Below, one piece after another: positions 8,574-17,232 of a stretch of 64,000 nucleotides of DNA (within the stretch, counting starts at the first letter, position 1; each line of letters begins with the position of its first letter). Made by a program: the position numbers and the translations under genes. Origin of the DNA: CAVWXT01 sp963759115 (lineage in GTDB: Bacteria; Planctomycetota; Planctomycetia; Pirellulales; Thermoguttaceae); contig CAVWXT010000001.1 in NCBI GenBank assembly GCA_963759115.1, positions 1,364,001-1,428,000 of the forward strand, read 5' to 3'. Below the pieces are notes generated by a model. The model ran no database searches. It was not told the DNA's origin and saw only the letters and a list, made by a program, of their open reading frames with translations.

Positions 8574-9572
8574 ATGCGTATTCGATGGCGTGGCCTGGAG
8601 TTGCCCAGCCTGATTTCGGCCGAACGGCCGACGCTTTCCGGCACCTACGGCAAGTTTGTCGCCGAGCCGTTCGAGCGCGGTTTCGGGGTGACGATCGGCA
8701 ACAGCCTTCGCCGGATTCTGCTTTCCAGCCTGGAGGGCAGTGCGGTGACCCAGATCAAGTTGCACGGCGCCCAGCACGAGTTCAGTTCGCTGCCGGGCGT
8801 CGTCGAGGACGTGACCGACATCGTGCTGAACGTCAAGTCGCTGGTGGTGAAGAACTTCAGCGAGCAGACCCGCGTGGTGCGGATCGAAAAGAACACCAAG
8901 GGCCCCATCACCGGCGCCGACGTCCGCACCGACGAGCAGGTGGACGTGATCAATAAGGACCACCACCTCGCCACGCTGACCGAAGACGTGCCCTTCCTGC
9001 TGGAGATGGTGGTGGAGAACGGCCGCGGATACGTGCCCGCCACCGAGCATACGCCGCAGACGCAAGAGATCGGCATCATTCCCGTCGACGCCGCTTTCAG
9101 CCCGGTGACTCGGGTGCGTTACGAGGTCGAGGAGACCCGCGTCGGCCAAAAGACCAACTACGACAAGCTGACCATCGAGATCTGGACCAACGGATCGGTC
9201 ACGCCGGAGATGGCCTTGACCGAGTCGGCCAAGATCCTCCGCAAGCACCTCAACCCGTTCGTCCAGTACAATGAACTGGGACCAATGGTCCACAGCGAGA
9301 CTCGCGCCCTGGGCGCGATGGCCATCGACCAGGCCGCCGAGGCGAAGTTGACCATGAGTCTGGCGGAATTGGAATTGTCGGTGCGGGCCACCAATTGCCT
9401 GGAGTCGGAGAACATCACCACGGTTCGCGACCTGGTAACCCGCACCGAAGAGCAGTTGCTGGAGGTCCGCAACTTTGGCGAGACCACGCTGGCGGAGGTC
9501 CGCGAGAAGCTTGCCGATATCGGTTTGCGATTGGGCATGCGGCTCCCGGCGGTGCCGGCCGGCGCAATGTAG
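8574..9572 (+). CDS. rpoA: RNA polymerase subunit alpha
   Basis: The 332-residue protein has the N-terminal dimerisation domain (FERGFGVTIGNSLRRILLSS), the AINTD core (VRYEVEETRVGQKTNYDKL), and the C-terminal helix-hairpin-helix domain that contacts UP elements and activators (VRATNCLESENITTVRDL). The ATG at 8574 follows GGAGCC. A downstream-looking TTG at 8556 is not needed. Confidence 0.97.
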   Translation: MRIRWRGLELPSLISAERPTLSGTYGKFVAEPFERGFGVTIGNSLRRILLSSLEGSAVTQIKLHGAQHEFSSLPGVVEDVTDIVLNVKSLVVKNFSEQTRVVRIEKNTKGPITGADVRTDEQVDVINKDHHLATLTEDVPFLLEMVVENGRGYVPATEHTPQTQEIGIIPVDAAFSPVTRVRYEVEETRVGQKTNYDKLTIEIWTNGSVTPEMALTESAKILRKHLNPFVQYNELGPMVHSETRALGAMAIDQAAEAKLTMSLAELELSVRATNCLESENITTVRDLVTRTEEQLLEVRNFGETTLAEVREKLADIGLRLGMRLPAVPAGAM

Positions 9573-9576
9573 GACA

Positions 9577-9660
9577 TCGAGCCGCGACCGGCGGTCGCGC
9601 CCAAAAAAGCCGCGACCGGTGGTCGCGCACGGACAAGAAACTGCGACCGGCGGTCGCTTA
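9577..9660. repeat. Triple GCGACCGGCGGTCGC palindrome cluster
   Basis: Three copies of a 15-base near-palindrome (GCGACCGGCGGTCGC or a one-base variant) lie in the rpoA-rplQ gap. A looser relative occurs at 58141-58187 (GCGACCGCTGGTCGCGG). Each could form a short stable hairpin. Confidence 0.75.
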
Positions 9661-9676
9661 GCGAAGAAGTACGACC

Positions 9677-10309
9677 ATGCGACATCGACGACGAGGCCGC
9701 AAACTCGGCCGCAAACCACCCCACCAACGCGCCTTGCTGCGGAGCCTGGCCACCGCGCTGTTTCTCACGGAACGCGATGCCGAAGGCGAGGCCAACGCGC
9801 CGGCGATCAAGGGCCGCATCATCACCACGATCGAGAAGGCCAAGGAGGCGCGGCCGCTGGTGGAGCGGTGCATCACCATCGCCCGCCGCGCCCTGCCCTA
9901 CCAGGACGCCGCCGACGAGTTGGAACCCAGCGCCGAGCGCAACAGCGAGCAATGGCGGGCGTGGCGCCACAGCGACCGCTGGAAGGAGTGGAACAAGACG
10001 ATCGCGCCGGTGGTGGCCGCTCGCCGCCGCGCCTTGCGGCTGTTGGGCGACAAGCAGGCGGTGAAGATCCTCTTCGACGACATCGCCCCCCGTTTCGTCG
10101 ACCGCAACGGCGGCTATACCCGCGTGCTGCGGCTGGCCAAGCCGCGGCTCGGCGATGCCGGCACCCGCGCGATCCTGGAACTGGTCGGCAAGAACGACCG
10201 TACCCGTCGCGCCGCGGCCCGACCCTCGTTCGAGTCGGACGTGACCGAGGTCAAGCCTGTTGCACCGGCGGCCGAAGAGCCGACCGCACCGGCCGACGAG
10301 CAGAGCTAG
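9677..10309 (+). CDS. rplQ: 50S ribosomal protein L17, extended form
   Basis: L17 lines the exit side of the 50S subunit. The start RHRRRGRKLGRKPPHQRALL and the end RLAKPRLGDAGTRAILEL are conserved, but the protein has 210 residues rather than about 120. The extra length is an insert near residues 75-130 (SEQWRAWRHSDRWKEWNK) and a Pro/Ala-rich tail. I remember a similar insert in other planctomycete L17 proteins. It closes the ribosomal cluster. Confidence 0.92.
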   Translation: MRHRRRGRKLGRKPPHQRALLRSLATALFLTERDAEGEANAPAIKGRIITTIEKAKEARPLVERCITIARRALPYQDAADELEPSAERNSEQWRAWRHSDRWKEWNKTIAPVVAARRRALRLLGDKQAVKILFDDIAPRFVDRNGGYTRVLRLAKPRLGDAGTRAILELVGKNDRTRRAAARPSFESDVTEVKPVAPAAEEPTAPADEQS

Positions 10310-10438
10310 TGCCCCGACCGTGTTGTAGTGACAGCTTGGGTGCCACTGGCCGCTTGCCGGCCAGTGCGGGAACCGGCCGCAACACGGGCTGACAAGCAGC
10401 CCGTGGCACCCGTCAATTCAGGCCGGTTGAGGCACTAG
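10308..10438. repeat. Interspersed repeat N, copy 1
   Basis: From AGTGCCCCGACCG to GAGGCACTAG this element contains GGGTGCCACTGG, the hairpin GGCCGCTTGCCGGCC, and GCCCGTGGCACCC. A near full-length reverse-complement copy lies at 12140-12249, so the two face each other across the metallopeptidase and lipoprotein genes. No coding potential is apparent. Confidence 0.8.
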
Positions 10439-10553
10439 ATCGTTTAGCTGGCGAGTTCGCTCGCCGAACCGACCACGACGATCCTTGCGGCGTGCAAGTA
10501 CGCGGCGACGCGGTTCTTACGCCGAAGGCTACGTCTTACTGGGGGACTCACGG

Positions 10554-11171
10554 ATGGATTCCGCCCGGCAGCCGCACTACTTCCGCCACGCCCCGCCCCA
10601 AGCGGGCTTCGATTTCACGCTCCACATGCGTCGGCTGTGCGACGACGTGGTTGCCCGGCTCGACCAACTCCGCCACGTCGACATGTCGCGCGTGGCCGTC
10701 AGTTTCGCCCAGACCCGCCGCTCGGGCAGTCAGGGGATGTTCGCCTCGCTCACTCCGCTGCGGTTTGCCGATGGGCAGATGCACACGTTCCGCCGCAAAC
10801 GCCGGTGGGGCATCCAGTGGCTCTATGACCCCGACGGACGAGAAATGCTCTACATCCTCAACTTCTACCTGCCGCGGTTCCTCGATCTGCCATTCCGCGA
10901 GAAATTGACCACGGTGTTGCACGAATTGTGGCACGTGGGGCCCAAGTTCGACGGCGACGTGCGGCGGTTGGGCGACCGCTGCTTCGCCCACGGGGCCTCG
11001 CAGAGGCAGTACGACGCCCACATCGAAGTGCTCTTGGACCGTTGGCTGTCGCTGGGCCCGCCGGAATCGCTCTATGGCTTCCTGCGGCTGGGCTTTCGCG
11101 AGCTGGCAGCCCGTCACGGCCGCGTCTACGGCCGCAAGGTGCCGGTCCCCAAGCTGGTGCCGGTCGATTGA
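10554..11171 (+). CDS. Putative zinc metallopeptidase-like protein
   Basis: The protein (205 residues from the ATG at 10554, which follows GGGGGAC) has an HExxH motif in TTVLHELWHVGPKFDG around residues 122-137, as in zinc peptidases. A possible third ligand lies in RCFAHGASQRQYDAHIE. There is no signal peptide, so it is probably cytosolic. It is reminiscent of small phage-type metallopeptidases, but I cannot name the substrate. It stands alone after the ribosomal cluster, between inverted repeats N. Confidence 0.6.
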   Translation: MDSARQPHYFRHAPPQAGFDFTLHMRRLCDDVVARLDQLRHVDMSRVAVSFAQTRRSGSQGMFASLTPLRFADGQMHTFRRKRRWGIQWLYDPDGREMLYILNFYLPRFLDLPFREKLTTVLHELWHVGPKFDGDVRRLGDRCFAHGASQRQYDAHIEVLLDRWLSLGPPESLYGFLRLGFRELAARHGRVYGRKVPVPKLVPVD

Positions 11172-11261
11172 CAATCTCTCTTGACCTGCCGCCCGCGGCT
11201 GGCTACCCTGTGCGGCCCAATCGGGCGTTGCAGGCCCCTTTTCTTGTCCTTGGCGCGTCCC

Positions 11262-12126
11262 ATGCCCATCGGTCGGCGACAAGTCGTGCTGCTGCTAGCA
11301 GTGCTGGCAATGGCCGGCTGCACCACTCCGTTTCCCAAGGGGAAGTCGCCGCTCATGCCGGCGCAGATGTCGCCCGACAGCGTCGTGCTGGACATGTTCT
11401 TCGTCCGCTTCCCCTTCGGCGATCCGGCGGTCAACGAGAAGCTGTGGGAGGAGATCGACGAGCAGCAATTCCCGCCGGAACTTGCGCGAGCGGCTGGCGC
11501 GGAACGGCTTTCGCGTCGGGGTGGTGAGCGGACAGATGCCCGATGGAACTGTCGAAGCTCTTGGAACTGAGCGACAAGCCGGCCCCCGGCGACCTGGTGG
11601 CCGAGACGAAGGTCGACAACCTGGAGGCCCAGCCGCGCGTGGTCCGCCGGCACCTGCAACTCCGCGCCGGCCAGCCGGAGCGAGATCATCGCCTCGGGCA
11701 TCTATGCCGAACTGCCGGTGTTGGTCTGCGAGTCGGGCCAGCTCTGCGGCCAGACCATACAACCAGGCGCAGGGCATCTTCGCGGTGAAGTCGTTCCCGC
11801 AGCCCGACGGCCGGGTCCGCCTGGAGCTGGTGCCCGAACTGCACCACGATCAGCCGCGGCAGCGCTGGGTGGGCAACCAGGGCATGTTCCACCTGGATGC
11901 CAGCCGGCCGAAGCGAGTCTTCGACGACATGACGATGTCGGCCGATCTGGCGCCCGGCGCCATGCTGGTCCTGAGCAGCCTGCCGAACCGGCCGGGCAGC
12001 CTCGGCCACCACTTCTTCACCGAGAACGGCGAACGTCTGGAGCAGAAGCTGTTGATCGTGCGTCTCTCGCAGACGCAGCACGACGGCCTGTTCAACCCGC
12101 CGGAACCGCTGAAGCTGGAAGAATAG
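11262..12126 (+). CDS. Planctomycete lipoprotein (several frame breaks)
   Basis: The start MPIGRRQVVLLLAVLAMAGC carries a lipobox (MAGC), so the product is probably anchored in a membrane. Conserved pieces occur in three frames: VVLDMFFVRFPFGDP to about 11475, RNGFRVGVVSGQMP to about 11540, MELSKLLELSDKPAPGD to about 11680, and a long C-terminal part from about 11750 (GIFAVKSFPQPDGRVRLELV). Joined, these give one protein of about 285 residues. I know this family only as an uncharacterised planctomycete protein. The breaks look like single-base errors. Confidence 0.6.
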
Positions 12127-12139
12127 TACGCAGACCGAC

Positions 12140-12249
12140 TGAATCGTTGGGTGCCACGGACTGCTTGTCAGCCCGTGCTGCGGCCGATTCACACACTGGC
12201 CGGCAAGCGTCCAGCTGCACTCAGCTGTCACACATCTCGGTCGGGGCAC
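12140..12249. repeat. Interspersed repeat N, copy 2 (inverted)
   Basis: The reverse complement begins AGTGCCCCGACCGAG and matches copy 1 over most of its length, including GCTTGCCGGCCAGTG and CACGGGCTGACAAGC. It ends at the stop of the aldolase gene. Confidence 0.8.
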
Positions 12250-13229
12250 TACTTCTTCAGCGTCTTCCGCACGCCTTCCAGTTGGCCGGCCGAGCCGAGC
12301 ATCGTGTTCTTGTGGACGATGTAGTCGGCATAGGCGGCCATGAAGACCTTTCCTGGCGGACGCAGGTCGAAATTGGCCGGATCGTCGCGGAACGCCTCGC
12401 GGTGGATGGCGCACCAGACCAGCCGCCCGTCGGTGTCGATGTTCACCTTGCACACGCCCATCTTCGCCGCCGGCAGGTATTGCTCCTCGGGCACGCCGCT
12501 GGTGCTCTTCATCTTGCCGCCGGCGTTGTTGATGCGATCGACCCATTCCTTGGGCACGCTGCTGGAGCCGTGCATCACCAGGGGGAAGTTCTTGGGCAGG
12601 GCCTTCTGGATCTTTTCGAGCACGTCGAAGTGCAGCCCTTGCTTGCCGGTGAACTTGAACGCCCCGTGCGAGGTGCCGATGGCCACGGCCAGCGAATCGC
12701 AGCCGCTCTTGGCGACGAACTCGGCCGCCTGGGCCGGATCGGTCAGGCACACGCTGCCGATGACGTCTTCCTCGACGCCGCCGAGCTGGCCCAGTTCGGC
12801 CTCGACCACGATCCCCTTGGCATGGGCGCGATCGACGACGCGCCGGGTGATCTCGATGTTCTTCGCGAACTCCTCGTGCGAGGCGTCGATCATCACCGAG
12901 CTGTAGAAGCCGCTCTCGATGCAGTCGTAGCAGACCTCTTCGGTGCCGTGATCGAGGTGGACGGCGAAAATCACCTCGGGAAAGACCTGGTCGGCCGTGC
13001 GGATCATCGCTTCCAGGAACCGCTTGTCGGTATAGCTCCGGGCGCCGCGGGAAATCTGCAGGATGAACGGGGCGCTCTTGGCCGGGTTGGCCGGGTCGTC
13101 GTTCGACTTCGACTTGCCCAGATTGCCGCGGAACAGGCCCACGGTCTGTTCGAGATTGTTGATGTTGTACGCCCCCACGGCGTACTTGCCGTAGGCGTGT
13201 TGGAAAAGTTGTTTCGTGGTAACGATCAT
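12249..13229 (-). CDS. fba: Class II fructose-bisphosphate aldolase
   Basis: The enzyme cleaves fructose 1,6-bisphosphate in glycolysis using zinc. The 326-residue protein starts MIVTTKQLFQHAYGKYAVGA, has VHLDHGT with the zinc-binding histidine, and LVMHGSSSVPKEWVD with another metal ligand. The phosphate-binding part is VAIGTSHGAFKF, and NIDTDGRLVW closes the active site. An upstream in-frame start at 13265 is possible but adds unconserved residues. The gene is convergent with the lipoprotein gene. Confidence 0.93.
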   Translation of the reverse strand: MIVTTKQLFQHAYGKYAVGAYNINNLEQTVGLFRGNLGKSKSNDDPANPAKSAPFILQISRGARSYTDKRFLEAMIRTADQVFPEVIFAVHLDHGTEEVCYDCIESGFYSSVMIDASHEEFAKNIEITRRVVDRAHAKGIVVEAELGQLGGVEEDVIGSVCLTDPAQAAEFVAKSGCDSLAVAIGTSHGAFKFTGKQGLHFDVLEKIQKALPKNFPLVMHGSSSVPKEWVDRINNAGGKMKSTSGVPEEQYLPAAKMGVCKVNIDTDGRLVWCAIHREAFRDDPANFDLRPPGKVFMAAYADYIVHKNTMLGSAGQLEGVRKTLKK

Positions 13230-13340
13230 GCGACTGGCAGGCTCCTTTCCAAACTCCAGTACCACTGCGGTAAACAGCCAATTCTACAGAAACCGGGCCA
13301 CGATTGCCAGGGGCACGGCGTGCGGAGCGTGCCCATGTTG

Positions 13341-13688
13341 TTACAAGCGCAAAACAAGTCGAAGATTGGCTTCAAGTGTCGCCATATCAGCGGGAGCCAT
13401 GCGCCCGAGCGTCCGGTTAATGCGACGAATGTCAATCGCTCGGATCTGGTTTGTCATCACAACCGACTTCACCGTTAGGCCATTGGTAGTATTGGGGTTG
13501 ACCGTGAAAGCCCCTGGGAACTGCGTGGCAGCAATGTTGGAAGTAAAGGGGACGATGACAAGTGTCGATGGACTAGTAACTGCCGCGGTATCCTGGAGGA
13601 TGATAGCTGGCCGATATCCAAATTGTTCTCTCCCCGTGGAACCCATCGGACGCGGAAGTTCCACAAGAACAACGTCTCCCCGGCGCAT
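13341..13688 (-). CDS. MazF/PemK-family endoribonuclease toxin
   Basis: The 115-residue protein starts MRRGDVVLVELPRPMGS and has the MazF fold pattern: RPAIILQD, IVPFTSNI, and the C-terminal VVMTNQIRAIDIRRI. MazF toxins cleave RNA at short motifs. The gene is third in a minus-strand set with the small gene 19 bases upstream as likely antitoxin. The region is visibly lower in GC than its neighbours, which fits recent transfer. Confidence 0.85.
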   Translation of the reverse strand: MRRGDVVLVELPRPMGSTGREQFGYRPAIILQDTAAVTSPSTLVIVPFTSNIAATQFPGAFTVNPNTTNGLTVKSVVMTNQIRAIDIRRINRTLGRMAPADMATLEANLRLVLRL

Positions 13689-13707
13689 CTGGCTAGGACT
13701 CCGTTAG

Positions 13708-13956
13708 CTATTCATCTGTGCCTTCAAACGCCTCGTCACTGGCAGCATCCCACGCATTTAGTTCTGCCTGCAACTGTGCATTTCCGAGGTCCAGAGAAAC
13801 GGAGTCCGACTCCACATGCTCGCTGACTTCATCTTCCGCCTCAAACGAAAGATTAAAGTCGGGCCGGATTGGTGCAGTTGGAAGCAGTCGAGGACTTTCC
13901 CGCATTAGCGGCAAAGCTGTGGGGGTTTGTTGTGATCTTCCTGTCAGCCATGTCAT
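13708..13956 (-). CDS. Probable antitoxin of the MazF-like toxin
   Basis: The 82-residue protein is acidic in its C-terminal half (EAEDEVSEHVESDSVSLD and ASDEAFEGTDE), as expected for an intrinsically disordered toxin-neutralising tail. It shows no clear MazE DNA-binding motif. Its place just before the toxin gene is the main argument. It starts 12 bases after the stop of the upstream 273-residue gene. Confidence 0.55.
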   Translation of the reverse strand: MTWLTGRSQQTPTALPLMRESPRLLPTAPIRPDFNLSFEAEDEVSEHVESDSVSLDLGNAQLQAELNAWDAASDEAFEGTDE

Positions 13957-13968
13957 TTACGATTCCTC

Positions 13969-14790
13969 CTAGCTCGGGTTGTCGTGGTGGGGAGTCGCGG
14001 TGTCAAATTGATCCAGGAATCGCTTGCACTTGTCGGTCAGAAAGAGGTGCGTTTCTCGTATGTTATTGACTATACGTTCGGCATCAGTCACGAGAAGTGG
14101 CCTCTCCAGTTGCGGATATGCCGCACTAACTTCCATCCATACTTGCTTGTCATCCTCTGCGTATGTTTCAAACCGCGCCGCAACAAAGCTCTCTATCTTC
14201 TTTTCCCCCGGCCGTCCGCGTTTCGGATTTGCTATTTCGGTCTTGTCATCCTTGATGCTGGGCTGCACCTCGTCGTGCTCTTCCTCTTCCGCCTCCCGCA
14301 AAACTACTGGCGGAAATCGGAAACGGACCCCAAAGTGCGTTGGAGGGCGTTCAAAGGGGGCGATAGGCTCGTATACGTTGGCAACTCTCGCGGCGAGCAG
14401 TTGGAGCGCGCTCTCAACGTTGGCTGGCTGAGCCAAACATTGCATCTTGCATTGCTGAACAAAAAATGGAGGCATATCCTCCAGTCCAAGTCCGCCCAAC
14501 ACCGTCTGTACCGCCTCTATAAAGCTTTCGACGGTAGCCGACACCTCTGGTCTTTTTTCCTCAATTACAAGGGAGTCTGGTCCAAATTTACATACGGAAT
14601 GCCCATTCCGCCTCCGAGTGGACAGCGTCGGCGGATCGGCCTGTAAATCCAGATTCTCGTAGTGGTATCCGCCAGGCTCAGACATCTTGTTGTACAAACC
14701 ACGAATGACAGCCTTTCCAATCACATATTCTTGGAATGGAGGCCACTTCAAGGTTGTCTGACAAAAGATGGTTCTCAACCCGCCAAGCAT
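13969..14790 (-). CDS. Hypothetical protein linked to a toxin-antitoxin pair
   Basis: The 273-residue protein starts MLGGLRTIFCQTTLKWPPFQ. The ending NNIRETHLFLTDKCKRFLDQ weakly recalls the TIGR04255 group, whose members are often found beside toxin-antitoxin genes, but I am not sure. It has no membrane segment or signal peptide. A charged linker (LREAEEEEHDEVQPS) divides the protein. With the two genes downstream it forms a compact three-gene low-GC operon, so it may be a regulator or third component. Confidence 0.5.
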   Translation of the reverse strand: MLGGLRTIFCQTTLKWPPFQEYVIGKAVIRGLYNKMSEPGGYHYENLDLQADPPTLSTRRRNGHSVCKFGPDSLVIEEKRPEVSATVESFIEAVQTVLGGLGLEDMPPFFVQQCKMQCLAQPANVESALQLLAARVANVYEPIAPFERPPTHFGVRFRFPPVVLREAEEEEHDEVQPSIKDDKTEIANPKRGRPGEKKIESFVAARFETYAEDDKQVWMEVSAAYPQLERPLLVTDAERIVNNIRETHLFLTDKCKRFLDQFDTATPHHDNPS

Positions 14791-15397
14791 GTCTTATCGA
14801 TCGTCCCTGTTGCAAGTGGTAACATATACCCTGAAAGCTACATACCACTCGAAAAAGAACTTAAAGTTTAGCAGTTTTGGTATACAAGTCAATGCGGTTA
14901 ATCGAGCCAAATTCAACGTATCGTAAAGAAACATCCTTGTCAATCAGTTCTCCCCCACAAGATGTAGACAAATGGCCTTTTTTAACTCGTCTGGGTGGCA
15001 ATCGCATACTGGACAGTCCGCGCCGTTCCATCGGTTCCGAGGCGCACTAATGATCGCGCATCCCGGTCACGCGCCGAACCCCGATTCCTGACAACGATTC
15101 CGATATCTTATCGGGAATTACCTCTATCGAGGGGTGCAACGGATCGGCAACGCAGTCTTGGCCCACTACCTCGCCGGCAAGAAGTGCTAAGATTTTTCTG
15201 ATAGGGCCGTCACACTGTACCGCTACCGGCGTGCGGGCCGTTGTGTTGCCCCGTGGCCCTGCAACGCTAGCAGTTACCCTACATGAGAGGGGGCTGCCGT
15301 ATCGATGTTTACATTGCCCCAAACGGCCCGAAGCGAGTACAATCCGGCGGTCTATCTGGTTGTTCCTCAAAGATCTCGGTCAAGGATTGACGAGTCG
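14791..15397. other. Gene-free region between the toxin island and kdsD
   Basis: The first 150 bases are A/T-rich and belong to the low-GC island; they may hold the promoter of the minus-strand toxin operon. From about 15000 the composition returns to that of the chromosome. I see no tRNA, convincing small gene or long repeat here. A minus-strand reading frame at 15047-15370 has no recognisable content. Confidence 0.5.
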
Positions 15398-16508
15398 ATG
15401 AGCATGGAAGCCGCCGCCGCCGCCGGGCGTCTTGAGCCCCTTCGAGCAACTCCGCTTCGCCCGGCAGGTGATCCTGACCGAAAGCCGCGCCTTGGCCCAA
15501 GTGGCCAACCGGCTCGACGGCGAGTTTTGCCGGGCCGTGCAGTTGGTCTTTCAGTGCCGGGGGAACGTGATCGTCTCCGGCATGGGCAAGGCGGGGCTGG
15601 TGGGCCAGAAGATCATGGCCACGCTGGCCTCGACCGGCACGCCCAGCCATTGCCTGCACCCGGCCGAGGCGGTCCACGGCGACCTGGGCCGCGTCCGCCG
15701 CAACGACGTGATGCTGATCCTCTCGCAGAGCGGCGAGACGGAGGAGATCGTCCGCCTGTTGCCCTCGCTGGCCGAGTTGGGCGTGCCGATCGTGGCGATC
15801 ACCGGCCGGGCCGCGAGCACGCCTGGGCCGCGCCGCCACGGTGACGATCGAACTCGGCCCGCTGGAAGAGGCCTGCTCGCTGGGGCTGGCCCCCAGCACC
15901 AGCACCACGGCCATGCTGGCCGTCGGCGACGCCTTGGCGCTGGTGGTCAGCCAGATGCGGCGCTTCAGCCGCGAGGATTTCGCCCGCTTCCATCCCGGCC
16001 GGCAGCCTGGGCTACAAGCTGAGCAAGGTGGAACACCACATGCGCCCGCTGGAGCAGTGCCGCGTGGCCGACCAACGAGCAGACCGTCCGCGAGGTGCTG
16101 GTCGGCGCCGCGCATGCCGGGCCGGCGAACCGGGGCCACGATGCTGGTCGACGCGCGAGGGCAGGCTGTCGGGCATTTTCACCGACAGCGATCTCGCCCG
16201 GCTGTTCGAGCATCGCCGCGACCGCGAACTTGGATCGCCCCATCCGCCACGTGATGACCGACGAACCCGTTGCGGGTCGAAGCCGGCTCGATGATGGTCG
16301 ACGCGGTGGCGATCATGGCCGGACGGAAGATCAGCGAACTGCCGGTGGTCGATGCCGACGGCAAGCCGGTCGGCCTGATCGACATCACCGACGTGGTGGC
16401 CCTGCTGCCGAAGGAGGCCGCGCGAGCCGAGGCCGTGCCGATTCGTCGGCCGAACTCGGCGCCGTGGCGCGATCGTGGGCGAACCGGAGCACCGGGCATA
16501 GTGCGTAA
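15398..16508 (+). CDS. kdsD: Arabinose-5-phosphate isomerase KdsD (many frame breaks)
   Basis: KdsD converts ribulose 5-phosphate to arabinose 5-phosphate for Kdo synthesis. The SIS domain is clear: VIVSGMGKAGLVGQKIMATL, SQSGETEEIVRLLP and EACSLGLAPSTSTTAMLA. Two CBS domains follow (GIFTDSDLARLFE and MAGRKISELPVVDADGKPVG). These pieces lie in alternating frames with breaks near 15428, 15830, 16003, 16070, 16150, 16225 and 16275, nearly all consistent with one extra base. The C-terminus is uncertain. The gene is followed by kdsC. Confidence 0.85.
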
Positions 16509-16571
16509 TAACGAGATTAGTCACGTCTGCGTAACGCCGACGCTAACCCTGACCTCAATCCCTCATCTCCC

Positions 16572-17090
16572 ATGACCCTCGACCAGCGCTGCCGAGCCGT
16601 CCGACTGATCCTCTCCGACGTGGACGGCGTGCTGACCGACGGCGGCATCGTGTTCGACAACCAGGGGATCGAGACCAAGCGGTTCCACGTCCGCGACGGG
16701 ATGGGCATCCGGCTGTGGCAGAAGGCGGGCTACCGCTTCGGCCTGATCACGCACCGCAGCTCGCACATCGTGAAGATGCGGGTGGCGGAGCTGGGAATCG
16801 AGATCCTCCGGCAGGGGATCGACGACAAGCTGGCGGCGATGCGGGGGATCCTCAGCGAGTTGCGGCTTGCGCCGGCCCAGGTCTGCTACATCGGCGACGA
16901 CCTGCCCGACCTGCCGGTGGTGCGGGCGGTGGGGCTTGGCGTGGCGGTGGCCGACGCCTGCGCCGAGCTCCGCCAGGCGGCCCACTACGTCACCGCGCTG
17001 CCCGGCGGATCGGGCGCGGTCCGCGAAACCATCGAATTGATCCTCAAGGCCCAGACCCGCTGGGAGGATTTGATTCAGGCGTACCGATAG
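16572..17090 (+). CDS. kdsC: 3-deoxy-manno-octulosonate-8-phosphate phosphatase KdsC
   Basis: This 172-residue HAD phosphatase removes the phosphate from Kdo 8-phosphate. The catalytic motif DVDGVLTDG is at residues 16-24, the motif II region is FGLITHRSS, the lysine is in DDKLAAM, and motif IV is YIGDDLPDLPV. It directly follows kdsD, so Kdo supply is encoded together, consistent with a lipopolysaccharide-bearing outer membrane. The frame is intact. Confidence 0.92.
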   Translation: MTLDQRCRAVRLILSDVDGVLTDGGIVFDNQGIETKRFHVRDGMGIRLWQKAGYRFGLITHRSSHIVKMRVAELGIEILRQGIDDKLAAMRGILSELRLAPAQVCYIGDDLPDLPVVRAVGLGVAVADACAELRQAAHYVTALPGGSGAVRETIELILKAQTRWEDLIQAYR

Positions 17091-17105
17091 GAGAGGAATT
17101 CGAGG

Positions 17106-17226
17106 TTCGAATGACGAGGAATGACGAGACTCAATGACGAATCGGGCGTACGCTTGCATCCGTTCCTTCGCCATTGGCTTCTGACATTCGTCATTCATTC
17201 ACTCTAATCCTCGCATTCGTCCTTCA
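17106..17226. repeat. GAATGACGA-type word repeat hairpin
   Basis: Words such as GAATGACGAGGAATGACGAG on the left are mirrored by CATTCGTCATTCATTC and CGCATTCGTCCTTCAT on the right, between kdsC and the next envelope gene. It has the same design as the other word-repeat hairpins. Confidence 0.6.
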
Positions 17227-17232
17227 TCTCCC

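Noticed and set aside
15047..15370. A 107-codon minus-strand frame upstream of kdsD
   Set aside because: No motif, no ribosome-binding site, and it overlaps the kdsD upstream region.
15398..16508. Programmed frameshifting or a decayed kdsD
   Set aside because: Breaks occur at different places with no slippery motif, and all segments are conserved. Sequence error is simpler.
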